Below are positions 12,933-21,987 of a DNA stretch of 33,649 bases, piece after piece. Within the stretch, counting starts at the first letter, position 1. Each line of letters begins with the position of its first letter. Source of the stretch: Blastocladiella britannica (lineage: Eukaryota > Blastocladiomycota > Blastocladiomycetes > Blastocladiales > Blastocladiaceae); the NCBI GenBank assembly GCA_025349905.2, contig MU624663.1:1-33649 (forward strand), written 5' to 3'. The position numbers and the translations under genes are program-made. The notes under the pieces were generated by a model. That model saw nothing but the letters and a program-made list of their open reading frames with translations, made no database searches and was not told the origin of the DNA.

Positions 12933-14635
12933 TCACACGTACAAAGTCCAAGTGACGGCCCCAGCGCCGACGCAGGCCACGCTCACAAGGACCGGGAACC
13001 CGAAATCTCTTGGAGCCCACCACACGAGCGTCAGCATGTACATCCCGAGATCGCTCACCGAGCACGCAGCGTAGTGCATGCCGTTAATGGCGCCAATCTC
13101 GTCCTCGGCCACATTCTCCTGCATCACCTGCGTGTGGGCCATGTCAAACGACCACAGAAACAGCCGCGAGACCGACACGCTGATGCACAGGACCGTTACC
13201 ATGACAGCGGTGTCGTCGCTGGTGCCCGGGAAATACATCCCCCGCACCATCACGTACGCCGCGGGAACGAGCGATAGAGTTTGGAGCCAGATGCTCCATA
13301 GCCCAATGCGCATCGGGCCGTAGCGGGTGATCAGCGGCGGCGCCGTGTAGGTCGCTAGCACGCCGGCGACGCCGCCCACCGCACGGTACCACGCGATCGT
13401 CTGAGCGGTGGAGTTCATTTCCACCACTAGCCACTCGATCATTTGCCCACCAAACGACAGGACCGTCAAGTACAAGAATGCCATCGAGAGCGATGCCAGC
13501 AGGATCGGGTGGCGCAGGTAGCGCACAATGTTTGGTGGTTGTTTGGTTTGAGTTAAAGTTGTTGTGACTGGTGCTGGTGCTGGTGCTGGTTCAGGCGTGG
13601 AGATGGTGTTGTAGTCGCTCGGCTCCGCCACGGGGGACGGCCCGAGCCCCCGATCAGACGCAACGTTCGTCGAGGCAATAGGGGAGGCGATGGGGGCGTG
13701 CTCGGCATTCTTTGGGAGCGAGAGGGCAGGGTGGTGCTGACGCACGTAATTGAAGAGGACCAACTCAATGCACAGGTCCAGTAAAGAAAATGCTGCCAGT
13801 CCCACGATCGGGACAAAATCGGGGAGTACAGAAATCAGCCAAGCAATCACAATTGGCGCGAGCAACTTGCACAGCAAGTCGATGCGGCGGATCCATCCGT
13901 TTAGTCCTGTATATCGTTGTTTTTAATGCACAATTCACCAACTTATCAAAGCATTAGCATACCGGGGAGCGAGCCAGGGATCTCTCGGGCAAGTACGGGC
14001 ACCCAATCGCGCTCAACTGTTCCATCTCTCGAGTCAAAACCAGTTCCTTTCAACCCTGAAAAGGAAACATACCCGAAATCACATAACCGGTATTTGACAG
14101 CTTGATGGCGAGGCCAATGACAATCAAGGGAGCCAAAAAGACGGCGATTTGGACGGGACCGGGAGCCGGTAACCAAGGAATCATTGCTTTTGCAATCCAG
14201 CTGTCGCTGGGATGCTGGACGACTTGGAACCAGACCTAAATGAATCGCGCCCATTGCCATTCAGCCATGCGCTCGGACAAGAAGGGCCTCTCCGAAAAAT
14301 CATTGGCGCACCAAAAAGACGGCACATGCAGCAACCATGGACAACTTGGCAATCACAACGGTGGACCGGACTGCGGCCCAGCGCGTAAAAATTGGGCGGT
14401 CAAGCAGTGCTCCCACTTTGCCGCCGAAGAAAATCGTGCCCAGGCTCAGCGTCATGCCGTAGATGGAGAGCGGGGCCAGCGAATTGGGAACCAGCATCGC
14501 GAGCCAAAATGGCCATGCAAACTCCCAGGTGCGCGACGTGTAGTACTCGAACGTGTGCGCTGTGAGCAAGGCAGCAAGGCCGCGCGGGTGCCTGGGGGGC
14601 GGCGATGGCAGGACCGGATCTTGTTCTGTTGGCAT
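12933..14635 (-). CDS. Ferroportin-like iron exporter (SLC40 family)
   Basis: SLC40 transporters export Fe2+ (or related metals) and have the MFS fold with about 12 membrane segments. Four exons; introns 14236-14311, 14017-14072 and 13907-13962; 1515 nt, 504 aa. Family hallmarks form across splice junctions: VERDWVPVLA, then GLNGWIRRIDLLCKLLAPIV (human IRRIDQLTNILAP). Later come LFLWSFDMAHTQVMQENV and EIGAINGMHYA, matching human LWSFDLTVTQLLQENV. Hydrophobic segments run throughout, with a Pro/Ala-rich cytosolic loop (repeated Ala-Pro at about 13568-13590). The position aligned with human metal-binding Asp39 is Ser here (EYYTSRTWEF). The ATG at 14635 starts MPTEQDP; a TATATAAAT-like motif lies only about 20 nt upstream. 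Substrate is inferred from the family. Confidence 0.82.
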
Positions 14636-14832
14636 CCGAACCTTTATTTTATATTTATATAAAGGTTGTTCCGAAGAAGAGCCGAGAGAGCCCAAGTTAT
14701 TCAATCGCGAGGGGATCCTGGCCATCCGTACCTCCCACAGGGAAGAAAGGGAGGGGAGTGTCGAAATGGTGAAATGCAAGCGCTCTTTCCATTGCACGAT
14801 CACCCAAAATAAATCGTTTTGACAAGAGCGCC
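14636..14832. promoter_or_regulatory. Divergent promoter region, ferroportin and NAXE
   Basis: 197 bp between two divergent start codons. It contains an AT-rich block at 14641-14663 with a TATA-like core (on the minus strand) close to the ferroportin ATG. Otherwise no recognised element. Confidence 0.4.
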
Positions 14833-15989
14833 ATGGCCGCCGTACCCGTCAACGTACACTATACATTTATTCTACGGCCAATCGATTGACTGCCATGCCC
14901 GACCTGACCATGTCCGACCTGACCATGCCGATCACATTCATTTCATAAAATAATCAGCACATTTCGCAGCGCATTGCTCAGGTCATTGATTCCGAGCTGA
15001 TGAGCGTCGCCGGCGGGTTTACTCTTGAGCAGGTACCAGTTTCTTTTGTATTGCGTGAAAGTGAATTACTTGACTGACCAATCAATTGTTAAAGCTCATG
15101 GAACTGGCCGGATTGGCCGTCGCGCAGGCCGCTGCACGCATCTTTCCACTCGATCCGCCGTCTCCACTTGCAAACAACCGTGTTCTCGTCTGCTGCGGGC
15201 CGGGTATGAAATTTATTCATTTGCTTTGCTTGGACAACTCACAAAATATGAAAGGAAACAATGGCGGCGACGGCCTTGTTGCGGCGCGCCACCTGGTGCA
15301 CTTTGGGTACCAGGCGAGCGTGTACTACCCAAAGCAAGGCGCCAATCCGTTTTTCGGGAACCTTAAGCGCCAGCTCATGACCCTGGGCGTGCAATTTGTT
15401 CCCGAGTCCTCGACGCATGCGCCGCTCGAGGCCGCCCTTGTCCAGTCCAAGTTTCTTTTGGACGCGGTGTTTGGTACGCTGTTCTTTTTTTTTTTTTTTT
15501 TGATGGATGCAGCAACTATTCCTCAACTTGATCCACAAGCACAGGCTTTAGCTTCCAGGGCCCGATCAAGGCGCCATTTGACGAGTTGATTACGGTACAC
15601 CTCATATTCTTGTTCCATTATGTCGAAAGAATTAACTGATGGAAAATTACATGGCAGCGCATGAATCGCTGCCAACGGCCAATCCTGTCGGTCGACATTC
15701 CGAGCGGCTGGCACGTTGAAGAAGGTACGTTATTGACTTTTTGAGAAAAAAGATTTACTGATCCGCTCACCCTTGAGGGATTGCTCGTTGTATTATAGGC
15801 AAGATTCCAGGCGAAGGCATCGAGTCACCGTATGCCCTGATCTCGCTGACGGCGCCAAAGCAATGTGCGGCAGCGTACAAGGGCATTCACTACCTGGGCG
15901 GTCGGTTTGTGCCTCCAGCGACGGCGCAGCAATTTGGACTAGTGATTCCGCAGTACCCAGGCACGGATCAGATTGTGCAGCTGTCCTGA
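14833..15989 (+). CDS. NAXE: NAD(P)H-hydrate epimerase
   Basis: Epimerises damaged R-NAD(P)HX to the S form for repair by the partner dehydratase. Seven exons; introns 14854-14969, 15033-15094, 15204-15254, 15474-15544, 15595-15657 and 15725-15798; 720 nt, 239 aa, close to yeast size. The YjeF_N fold is clear: [46 protein letters not shown] (glycine-rich loop across an intron), FLLDAVFGFSFQGP and SVDIPSGWHVEEG, then LISLTAPKQCA and HYLGGRFVPP at the C-terminus. The first exon codes only MAAVPVN. Intron 1 carries a 15-bp tandem repeat, intron 4 a 17-T run. There is no convincing mitochondrial presequence and no fused dehydratase domain. Confidence 0.93.
14893..14931 (+). repeat. 15-bp tandem repeat in NAXE intron 1
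   Basis: The unit CCATGYCCGACCTGA occurs at 14893-14907 and 14908-14922, with a partial third copy to 14931. It lies within the 116-nt first intron, which is longer than most in the window, so it may be a small intron expansion. Confidence 0.7.
15485..15501 (+). repeat. 17-nt T homopolymer in NAXE intron 4
   Basis: An uninterrupted T run soon after the donor of intron 15474-15544. Similar long A or T runs sit in introns of the P450 and carbonic anhydrase genes. Confidence 0.9.
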
Positions 15990-16097
15990 TTTTTTTCGTT
16001 CTTCCTTTTATTCCTGCATTCCCATTCGTTCCTTTACTTTATGCATACTGTTTTGTTTTCTGCTTTAGACACAAGGCATACATTCTCGCTCTGATCC

Positions 16098-16631
16098 TCA
16101 TTCCATGTCATCGGCTTCTGGTGCACCATGCAACGGAGTGCCCCCGACGATGGCTTGAATGGCAGCGGCTAGCGTGTCGCGACGAGCGAGCAACCGGCGG
16201 CGGAGTTGAGCGGCGCGTTCGGTAGCGGCATCCATAGAGGCCATTTTGTCCCGTAACCGCCCCTTGCTCGCAGCGAGGGCCAGCTGGGCGGTTTCGAATG
16301 CGGCGGCGATGACTCGCAACTGGTCTTGAGCGGCCATTTCCGCGGTGACGGTGGTGGTGGTGGTAGTCATGGACGATGATCCGTTGTTGTCCCGAGCGAG
16401 GGACGGCGGGGTGATCGTGGAGCTCATGTTGCCGTTCCCACCGCTGCTGCTGCTGCTAATGCTGCTGCTGCTGCTGCCCTTGTCCACGGGCGGTGAAGCG
16501 GCGGATCCGGTTGGAATGAGCTCTGTCCATGACGGCGGGGAAGGCGAGCTGACGTCCATGTCCATGTGTGTGCCCGTCCACCGCGGCGGCGGCGACCGTG
16601 TGGGGCGGATGCTCTTTTTGTTGAGATCCAT
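16098..16631 (-). CDS. Small Ser-rich protein with C-terminal coiled coil
   Basis: Not recognised. Uninterrupted frame, 177 aa, starting MDLNKKSIRPTRSPPP. The first 95 residues are Pro/Ser/Thr-rich and look disordered, with Ser and Thr runs. The last 80 residues form an Ala/Leu/Arg-rich helix (about 100-165) with heptad-like spacing, as in small adaptor or Mediator subunits. It is divergent from MED27 across 113 bp and converges on NAXE. The absence of a competing opposite-strand gene and the isolated placement support a real gene; low complexity argues for caution. Confidence 0.55.
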   Translation of the reverse strand: MDLNKKSIRPTRSPPPRWTGTHMDMDVSSPSPPSWTELIPTGSAASPPVDKGSSSSSISSSSSGGNGNMSSTITPPSLARDNNGSSSMTTTTTTVTAEMAAQDQLRVIAAAFETAQLALAASKGRLRDKMASMDAATERAAQLRRRLLARRDTLAAAIQAIVGGTPLHGAPEADDME

Positions 16632-16744
16632 TTGCGTATGACTTGGCTTTGGGACAGGATGATGGTCTCTCTTGTCACTTGGGCTCTGTGAGACTGGCGT
16701 GGGCTCTTTCCGCGATCAATCAAATTGCAAAAAACGACATACAT

Positions 16745-17512
16745 ATGTCTCAGCAACCACCACCGAATGTCGCAGACGTAGCCGCGGCCGTGCACCGCGT
16801 GCGCTTGCTTGCCACCGCGTTCCCCGCCGCGCTGCGATCGGCCACGCGCTCGTCCGACGTGGTCCGCCACTATGCTGACGTGCAAGCGGCCCTGGCACAC
16901 CTGGCTGCCCTTTCGGGTGCCGAATACGCTCCACGCTCACTGGTTCCCGCGAAAAAGGACGCTGTCCCGACGCCAGCACCCACTGCCGCTGTTGTATCAT
17001 TGCAACCAACAACATCTACGCCTGGATCGGGATCAGCCGCGGTGTCGTCGTCGCCACTAGCACTACGCGTCTCGCAACCGAGCCCATTTGCAGTTGATGT
17101 GCGTATGTCCATCACTTTAAAGTTATCGTCCAAGTCCGCTCAACGTCAGAAAAAGATCGCAATTGATTCGTTTCCGACGCTCCACGCGACCCTGTCACCC
17201 GCGCACCTGGTCCTGACCCTCGACCCCGACCCGTCCTTTACCGTGCGCTCATTCATGGTCTCGCGCACGATTGCCTTTACCCGCACGCACCTGGTCGGCC
17301 GCTCCGTGACTGCGCTCTTGGCCTGGGCACATGCCGCCACCCGCATTTACCTAGACCCGTGCGTCGTGTGTGGTCGACTGGTGGCCATGGCCGCAGAGTC
17401 TGGCTCGGGTGGGCCGGGCCTGGACGTGCCCGTGGTGCGATGGACGCCCGATCGCGGAGCGACTGCCGCGCACGAAGAGTGCCTTGGGAGCCAGGACGAG
17501 GACGCGTTATGA
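16745..17512 (+). CDS. MED27: Mediator of RNA polymerase II transcription subunit 27
   Basis: MED27 is a tail-region subunit of Mediator that helps relay activator signals. Single exon, 255 aa, starting MSQQPPPNVADVAAAVHRVR. The N-terminal helical part is followed by a Pro/Ser/Thr linker. The C-terminal domain has the MED27 pattern: ALLAWAHAATRIYLDPCVVCGRL, later VVRWTP and a final HEEC, giving the C-X2-C ... H-X2-C arrangement of the family zinc-like motif. The ATG at 16745 is preferred over an upstream in-frame ATG at 16643, which would overlap the divergent promoter and add unrelated sequence. The 3' end lies 12 bp from the stop of the convergent hydrolase gene. Confidence 0.75.
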   Translation: MSQQPPPNVADVAAAVHRVRLLATAFPAALRSATRSSDVVRHYADVQAALAHLAALSGAEYAPRSLVPAKKDAVPTPAPTAAVVSLQPTTSTPGSGSAAVSSSPLALRVSQPSPFAVDVRMSITLKLSSKSAQRQKKIAIDSFPTLHATLSPAHLVLTLDPDPSFTVRSFMVSRTIAFTRTHLVGRSVTALLAWAHAATRIYLDPCVVCGRLVAMAAESGSGGPGLDVPVVRWTPDRGATAAHEECLGSQDEDAL

Positions 17513-17524
17513 ATTTATTTTATC

Positions 17525-18704
17525 TTAAAATGCTGCGGAAAGGTCGGTACCAGCACCAACAGCAGTGGCAGCAGCAGCGGCAGCGGGTCGCGCAGTCCAT
17601 CCGTAGGTGCGCTCCACCCACGCCTCGACCAGGTCCACGATGGCATCCTCTTCGCCCACCCAAAAATGGTCTGGATTTGATGGCCATGGTGAGAACCATC
17701 GATTGAAATGAGAAGAAATGAGAGAAGGCGCACCTCGGTCCTTGACAATGACCACATCGGCAGAAGCAGCACGCACGGTGCCCTCCACGAGCTCCTCGCG
17801 GCCATTGTCGTGTGGCGATCCCAGCACCATGCCGCCCCCACTGCCGCCGCTGCCGGGCTCGGTGCCACACACTTTGGCTGTGAACGCGACCATGGTCCCT
17901 TCAGACGAGAACTGGTCCTTGTCGCCCATGACCACCAGTTTTGGCATCGCGAGCGGTAACGGCGCCGAGTACGTGGAGGTCTGCATTGCGGTCAGCGCCC
18001 ATGTCACCCCGGCTGGCGGGGAGACCATGATTAGGCCACAGGCGCGGTCGTGCGTGCGCGCAACGGGCAGCGATACGAGCGATCCGTACGAGTAGCCCTT
18101 TTGTTAAGTTTTTTAAATGGCTGTATAAAAATGAATGAAAATGGACGCGTACGTACCACCAGGAGGACGCGTTCTGGGACGGCGCGCGTGTAACAAGTGC
18201 CATTGTCAGCGGTCCAGGTCGGGCCAGCGTTGGTATCCCCACCTTGCGTCCACCAGTCCACCAGCGCCGCCAGATCGTCGGATTCGGCCGCCGCGGTCCA
18301 TGAAGTGCGGCCCGAGGACTTGCCGGCGCCACGCATGCTGTAGCGCAGAGTCGGAATCCCGCGACGGGCAAAGGCGGTGGCGAGCTCACGGACCACATTG
18401 TTGCGCAGGTCCCCGCCGAGGGGACCGTACGGGTGCGAGATGCTTTTATTTATTTTTTTCCGTCGTCGTCCTTGAGTGATGGATTTTTGCCAATTGAAAT
18501 GATGGTGAATACGTACATGACGCCGGTCCGCGGTGAAAGCGAGGCACCATTGGACATTCCGTGGTGGATGCGGGCGTGCAGGGCGACGCCGCGCACCGGA
18601 AGGTCGATGCGCACGTCTTCTTCGTGGACAGGCGCAGTGAGCATTTCTTTGAATGGGCCCAACAGACCACGTGCGAGGTGAAAATTCGGGGGAATCGGCC
18701 TCAT
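17525..18704 (-). CDS. Alpha/beta hydrolase (COG2945-like)
   Basis: Predicted serine hydrolase of unknown substrate. Four exons; introns 18443-18516, 18098-18156 and 17671-17733; 984 nt, 327 aa. Features in order: ISHPYGPLGGDLRNNVV (oxyanion-type HP..GG start), TLRYSMRGAGKSSG, the nucleophile elbow GYSYGS with Ser about 161 formed exactly at an intron junction, MGDKDQF with the likely acid Asp about 217-219, and the catalytic His in RDHFWVGEED (about 281), also rebuilt by splicing. The three introns thus fall next to conserved motifs, which validates the model. An Ala-rich tail ends the protein. No targeting signal was noted. Confidence 0.8.
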
Positions 18705-19032
18705 TCGTCAACCTCTTCCAAACCGCATCCCATCCCATATCCATCCACTCAAAAAACAACAGCACACACAGAAAAAAGAGACAGGCAGTGACAGCGATAC
18801 AGTGACACGGACAGTCATTTATATACATTTATTTTTGTTGTCGCAAGCAAGTGCTAGAGCCCATTTCATTATCTGGTGCGCGCTCTTCCTCCTTGTTTTC
18901 ACATCCTCTCCTCCGAGTATATCAATTTGGCTGCCAGTGCAATCCATACACTTGATTGTCTATTGGTGGTTACAATTGCTTTGCTTTACAAGCTGCACTT
19001 TACATTATCAAAAATTGATCAACCACCACATC
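18705..19032. promoter_or_regulatory. Divergent intergenic region
   Basis: 328 bp between the hydrolase and zinc-cluster gene starts. The plus-strand frame of the latter is open back to 18802, but that extension is hydrophobic with no family support and is probably leader. The stretch from 18820 to 19030 is T- and C-rich. Nothing else was recognised. Confidence 0.4.
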
Positions 19033-20577
19033 ATGCCCACGCAGTCCTGCAAACGGCCCTTTGACGATGCCTTTCCTCTTGGGGACGCTACCACTACCAA
19101 CGATGATGGCGATGCCGACGACCTGCTCAGCGACGTCGACTTGGACTTTCTCTTGACTTGCTCCCCCGCCGATCTGATGGCCACCACCGCGGCTGCGCCT
19201 GAGCCGGCACCTCCCGCGCGCAAACGCCAGCGCACAAAGGCTGCGGACGATGGTGCTCCCAAACGCAAGCGCGCTCCGCCAAAGAAAAAGACGGCCGCCT
19301 CCATGACCACTCCAGAGCCGGCGCCAGAGCCAGAGCTTGCCCTCCCGACCGACCCCCTGCCGCCGTGCCCGCTCTGCACCGGCCCTGTCGAGCCCGTGTG
19401 GCTCTCGGCCGTCGCGTACATGGAGCTGTGCGGAAACGTTGCGTGCTCGTACCCGTTCCACTTGCCCCCGGCCGAGTTCCGGACCAAGCTGCACGGGCAC
19501 CTGCCGCGCGCCAATAAGCCGGTCATGGGCGCCGGTTGCAGCCGCCAACGTCTTGTTTCTTCCGGCACAAACGCTGGCTCCGTCACTGCCACCACCGCCA
19601 AGGCAACTGCCACGGCTGCCGCGGCCGTCATGAATGCGACCGGTGTCGCTGGCCCGTCGTGGATGGCTGCGCCTAGCTCGGCCGCCTCGGTCACGGCCGC
19701 GATCGCTGCCGCTCGCCGCGCCCCACCTCGTCCCAATGCTGGTGGATCTACGGCCGCCGCTCGGACCTTGTCTGCGCGATCGGGAGCTCCTGCACGTGCG
19801 CGCGGTTCCTCTGCTGCCACATCCCAAGCACAGCAGCAACAACATCAACAACATCAACAACAGCGCAATTCGGCGGCGACGACTGGCGGTATGGCCAACA
19901 GCAGCACGGGCACAGGAAAGGCGTTGCACTCGGCGACCACGCGGCCGCTGGCCAACATTCCGTCGCCCAACTACGCAGTGCCGGCAGCAGCCACCGCCGC
20001 GTACCATTTGCACCAGCAGCGCATGTTTGCACAAGGCGCAGGCCTCGGTCCGGCTCTAGGTCGATCGCTTGCGTACCCGGCCTCGTACTCTGCTGCTGCA
20101 CCTGCCTCTGCCTTTGCCACAGCGTCCATGCACCGCACATTCCCGTTCAACGGCGTCAATAGCACCACCGCCGCACGGTTCCCGGCGCAGGCGCCGTTAC
20201 AGCCTGCCTCCTCGGTGCCGCTGGCATTGCCTTCCCTGCCCGACCTGTCCGAATCCCAGTCATTGTTGGCCCATCTCGACATGCTGATGACTATGCCGCC
20301 TCCTCCGTCTTCAGACACCCATACTGGTGCATCCACCACTGCCACGCCGTCCTTTTCGAGCGGTCTGCCGTCACCGGTGCCGTCCGTGTCGTCGGCGCCG
20401 GCAACCATGTCGGAACTGGGCGAGAACTTTGACCCGTTTGCAATACTGGCGTCGGTTGCGGACCCATTGCCGCCGACATCTGCTGCTCCCACGGACGCTG
20501 CTGCTAATGCGGCATCGTACTTTGACTTTGATGGCCTCTTTGCCGGCCTCGATTTCCCGCCTGGAGGGCTTGTGTGA
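19033..20577 (+). CDS. Large disordered protein with USPL1-like zinc cluster
   Basis: Single exon, 514 aa from MPTQSCKRPFDDAF. The N-terminus has acidic DDLLSDVDLDFLL, then basic KRKRAPPKKKT stretches resembling nuclear localisation signals. At about 112-141 lies a compact C-X2-C ... C-X4-C motif, CPLC to CGNVACSYPF, like the zinc module at the start of USPL1-type proteins. The rest is Ala/Ser/Thr-rich with a Gln/His repeat (19829-19863). The C-terminus has Asp and Phe clusters (ENFDPFAIL, YFDFDGLFAGLDF) that resemble an acidic-aromatic activation domain. A nuclear regulatory role is inferred. The start could be further upstream, since the frame stays open, but 19033 begins the typical composition. 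Confidence 0.65.
   Translation: MPTQSCKRPFDDAFPLGDATTTNDDGDADDLLSDVDLDFLLTCSPADLMATTAAAPEPAPPARKRQRTKAADDGAPKRKRAPPKKKTAASMTTPEPAPEPELALPTDPLPPCPLCTGPVEPVWLSAVAYMELCGNVACSYPFHLPPAEFRTKLHGHLPRANKPVMGAGCSRQRLVSSGTNAGSVTATTAKATATAAAAVMNATGVAGPSWMAAPSSAASVTAAIAAARRAPPRPNAGGSTAAARTLSARSGAPARARGSSAATSQAQQQQHQQHQQQRNSAATTGGMANSSTGTGKALHSATTRPLANIPSPNYAVPAAATAAYHLHQQRMFAQGAGLGPALGRSLAYPASYSAAAPASAFATASMHRTFPFNGVNSTTAARFPAQAPLQPASSVPLALPSLPDLSESQSLLAHLDMLMTMPPPPSSDTHTGASTTATPSFSSGLPSPVPSVSSAPATMSELGENFDPFAILASVADPLPPTSAAPTDAAANAASYFDFDGLFAGLDFPPGGLV
19829..19863 (+). repeat. CAG/CAA/CAT codon repeat
   Basis: Codes a Gln-rich tract with interspersed His inside the zinc-cluster protein. Mixed CAG and CAA codons suggest it is fairly stable. 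Confidence 0.8.
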
Positions 20578-20607
20578 AAAAATATAAAAGTATATTCCCA
20601 TTTTCGA

Positions 20608-21208
20608 TTAAGCAGTCGACTCGCCAGCAGCCGTCCCATCGCCTCCCATTCCACCCACCGCGGACCCATCGCCCGTCCCGTCTCCAGCAACTCCACTCCC
20701 ACCGACCCCTGATCCAGCACCCATACCCCCACCACCCATCACGGTCGCCGCCGGTGGTGGCGGTGGAGGAACCGCGACCCCCGCGGCCGTGAGCGCGCGC
20801 GTCAGCTCGTCAACACGGGCCGCCAACTCGTCGACGGTGCGGCGCAGATCGGCGTTCTCGGCCCGCACCGCCGCATCGCCTGCAGCGGCAGCGGCGGCCG
20901 GATCATTCCCGTGGTACCGGCCAATGGCGCCCGTGGACGCGGGACCGGCGAGGAAATGTTGCATGTATTCTAAGGGGTTTTCGGGCTTGTCGGGTTGCTC
21001 ATACAGACCCACCAGGACTTTTGATCCATTTTTCATTGTTTCTCTGTGAGTTTTGGTTGATCGCATTTTCACATTTCCAACACCTGACCAACCAAAAAGT
21101 AGTACCTTTGGTCAAGGCGTCTACGATCCCCGCACGCTCGAGGTACTTGCGGAAATCTTCCTTTTTCGTGTCGCTGACCTGGGTGACGGGCGATTGGAAT
21201 GGGGACAT
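20608..21208 (-). CDS. MYCBP: MYCBP (AMY-1) family protein with long tail
   Basis: MYCBP is a small protein of animals and flagellated protists that binds AKAPs and is often linked to cilia or sperm flagella. Two exons, intron 21018-21105 (88 nt); 513 nt, 170 aa. SDTKKEDFRKYLERAGIVDALTK joins across the splice to VLVGLYEQPDKPENPLEYMQHFL, closely matching human REQFRRYLEKSGVLDTLTKVLVALYEEPEKP. A coiled coil (AVRAENADLRRTVDELAARVDELTRAL) follows, as in the family. Unusual is the extra 55-residue Pro/Gly/Ala-rich tail; the human protein is 103 aa. An upstream ATG at 21269 could add a small exon through a GTGCGG donor, but this is not needed. Confidence 0.88.
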
Positions 21209-21394
21209 TGCTGTTAGAATCTCTTATGTGTGTTAAATGGAAAGGATCCGCACGCACCTGATAACTCATGATGTGATAATAGCGTATATACGGCTGTTCT
21301 TGTCAGTTAGACGTCTGGGAGGTCTGAAAACGAATGGAGGAAAGAGAGAGTTGAAATCAGATCAAATGGGAAAAAGACTTTTATTACACGACAT

Positions 21395-21955
21395 TCACGC
21401 AAAAACAACCCGACCAACCTTGGGATACTTTTTCTCGTAAAACGACACCCAATCGTTGAGGGTCTTGAGCTAAAGGTATATATTTCCCAATGAATCCACA
21501 TATCAAATAATAAAAAAGAGTATGCATACCTCGTCCTCGTTCAAATCGTCCCACTTGGACGAAATGTCGTCCACGTCAAGCGAGCTCTTGGCCAGTGCGC
21601 GAGACGCGTCTTTGCCCGCAAATAACCCGTACCCTTTTGCGTGCGGGTACATTTCGCGGTTGGCGCTCACGTCGAAAATAATGCCCTTGATGGCCACGTA
21701 CACAGGCTTGCCCGTGTCGGCATTGTCGAATTCCGCCAGCTGCGCGGGCGTCATTTCCATAGGCGATTCTGCGGACATGGTGGTCGTAGGTGCTGTTGCT
21801 GCTGCTTTAACGGTCTTGTTTTCGGAAAGAGAGTGCAGCGGCTGAGGCTCCTCTGCCGCCACCACGCGAGAGCGTGACTGGACGAAGTAAATCACGGCCA
21901 CCGTGCCTGCTGCCAGTGCGGCCAGAATGGCGCCGAGGTTGTCGATCGCAATCAT
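21395..21955 (-). CDS. DAP1: Dap1/PGRMC-type membrane cytochrome b5-like heme protein
   Basis: Dap1/PGRMC1 binds heme and supports P450 enzymes such as Erg11 in the ER. Two exons, intron 21470-21529 (60 nt); 501 nt, 166 aa. An N-terminal membrane anchor (LGAILAALAAGTVAVIYFV, about residues 7-25) is followed by a short linker and the heme domain: MTPAQLAEFDN, KPVYVAIKGIIFDVS, then MYPHAKGYGLFAGKDASRALAKSSLD, and WVSFYEKKYPKVGRVV rebuilt by splicing. These match the MAPR family, including the Tyr positions used for heme ligation. Its nearest minus-strand neighbour to the right is the P450-reductase fusion, a suggestive but unproven pairing. Confidence 0.9.
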
Positions 21956-21987
21956 TATCAGATGCCTGTATTTACAATAATTATTTG

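Noticed and set aside
14893..14931. CRISPR-like or transposon repeat
   Set aside because: Only 2.6 directly adjoining 15-bp units with no spacers and no inverted ends.
15485..15501. T run as a bacterial-type terminator
   Set aside because: No hairpin precedes it and it lies inside an intron of a eukaryotic gene.
18802..19032. Hydrophobic N-terminal extension of the zinc-cluster protein
   Set aside because: The frame is open, but a membrane-like extension before a nuclear-type protein is unlikely; the ATG at 19033 is a better start.
19000..20034. 344-codon minus-strand frame opposite the zinc-cluster gene
   Set aside because: Arg/Gly/Ser-rich shadow; the plus strand has the Cys motif and coherent composition.
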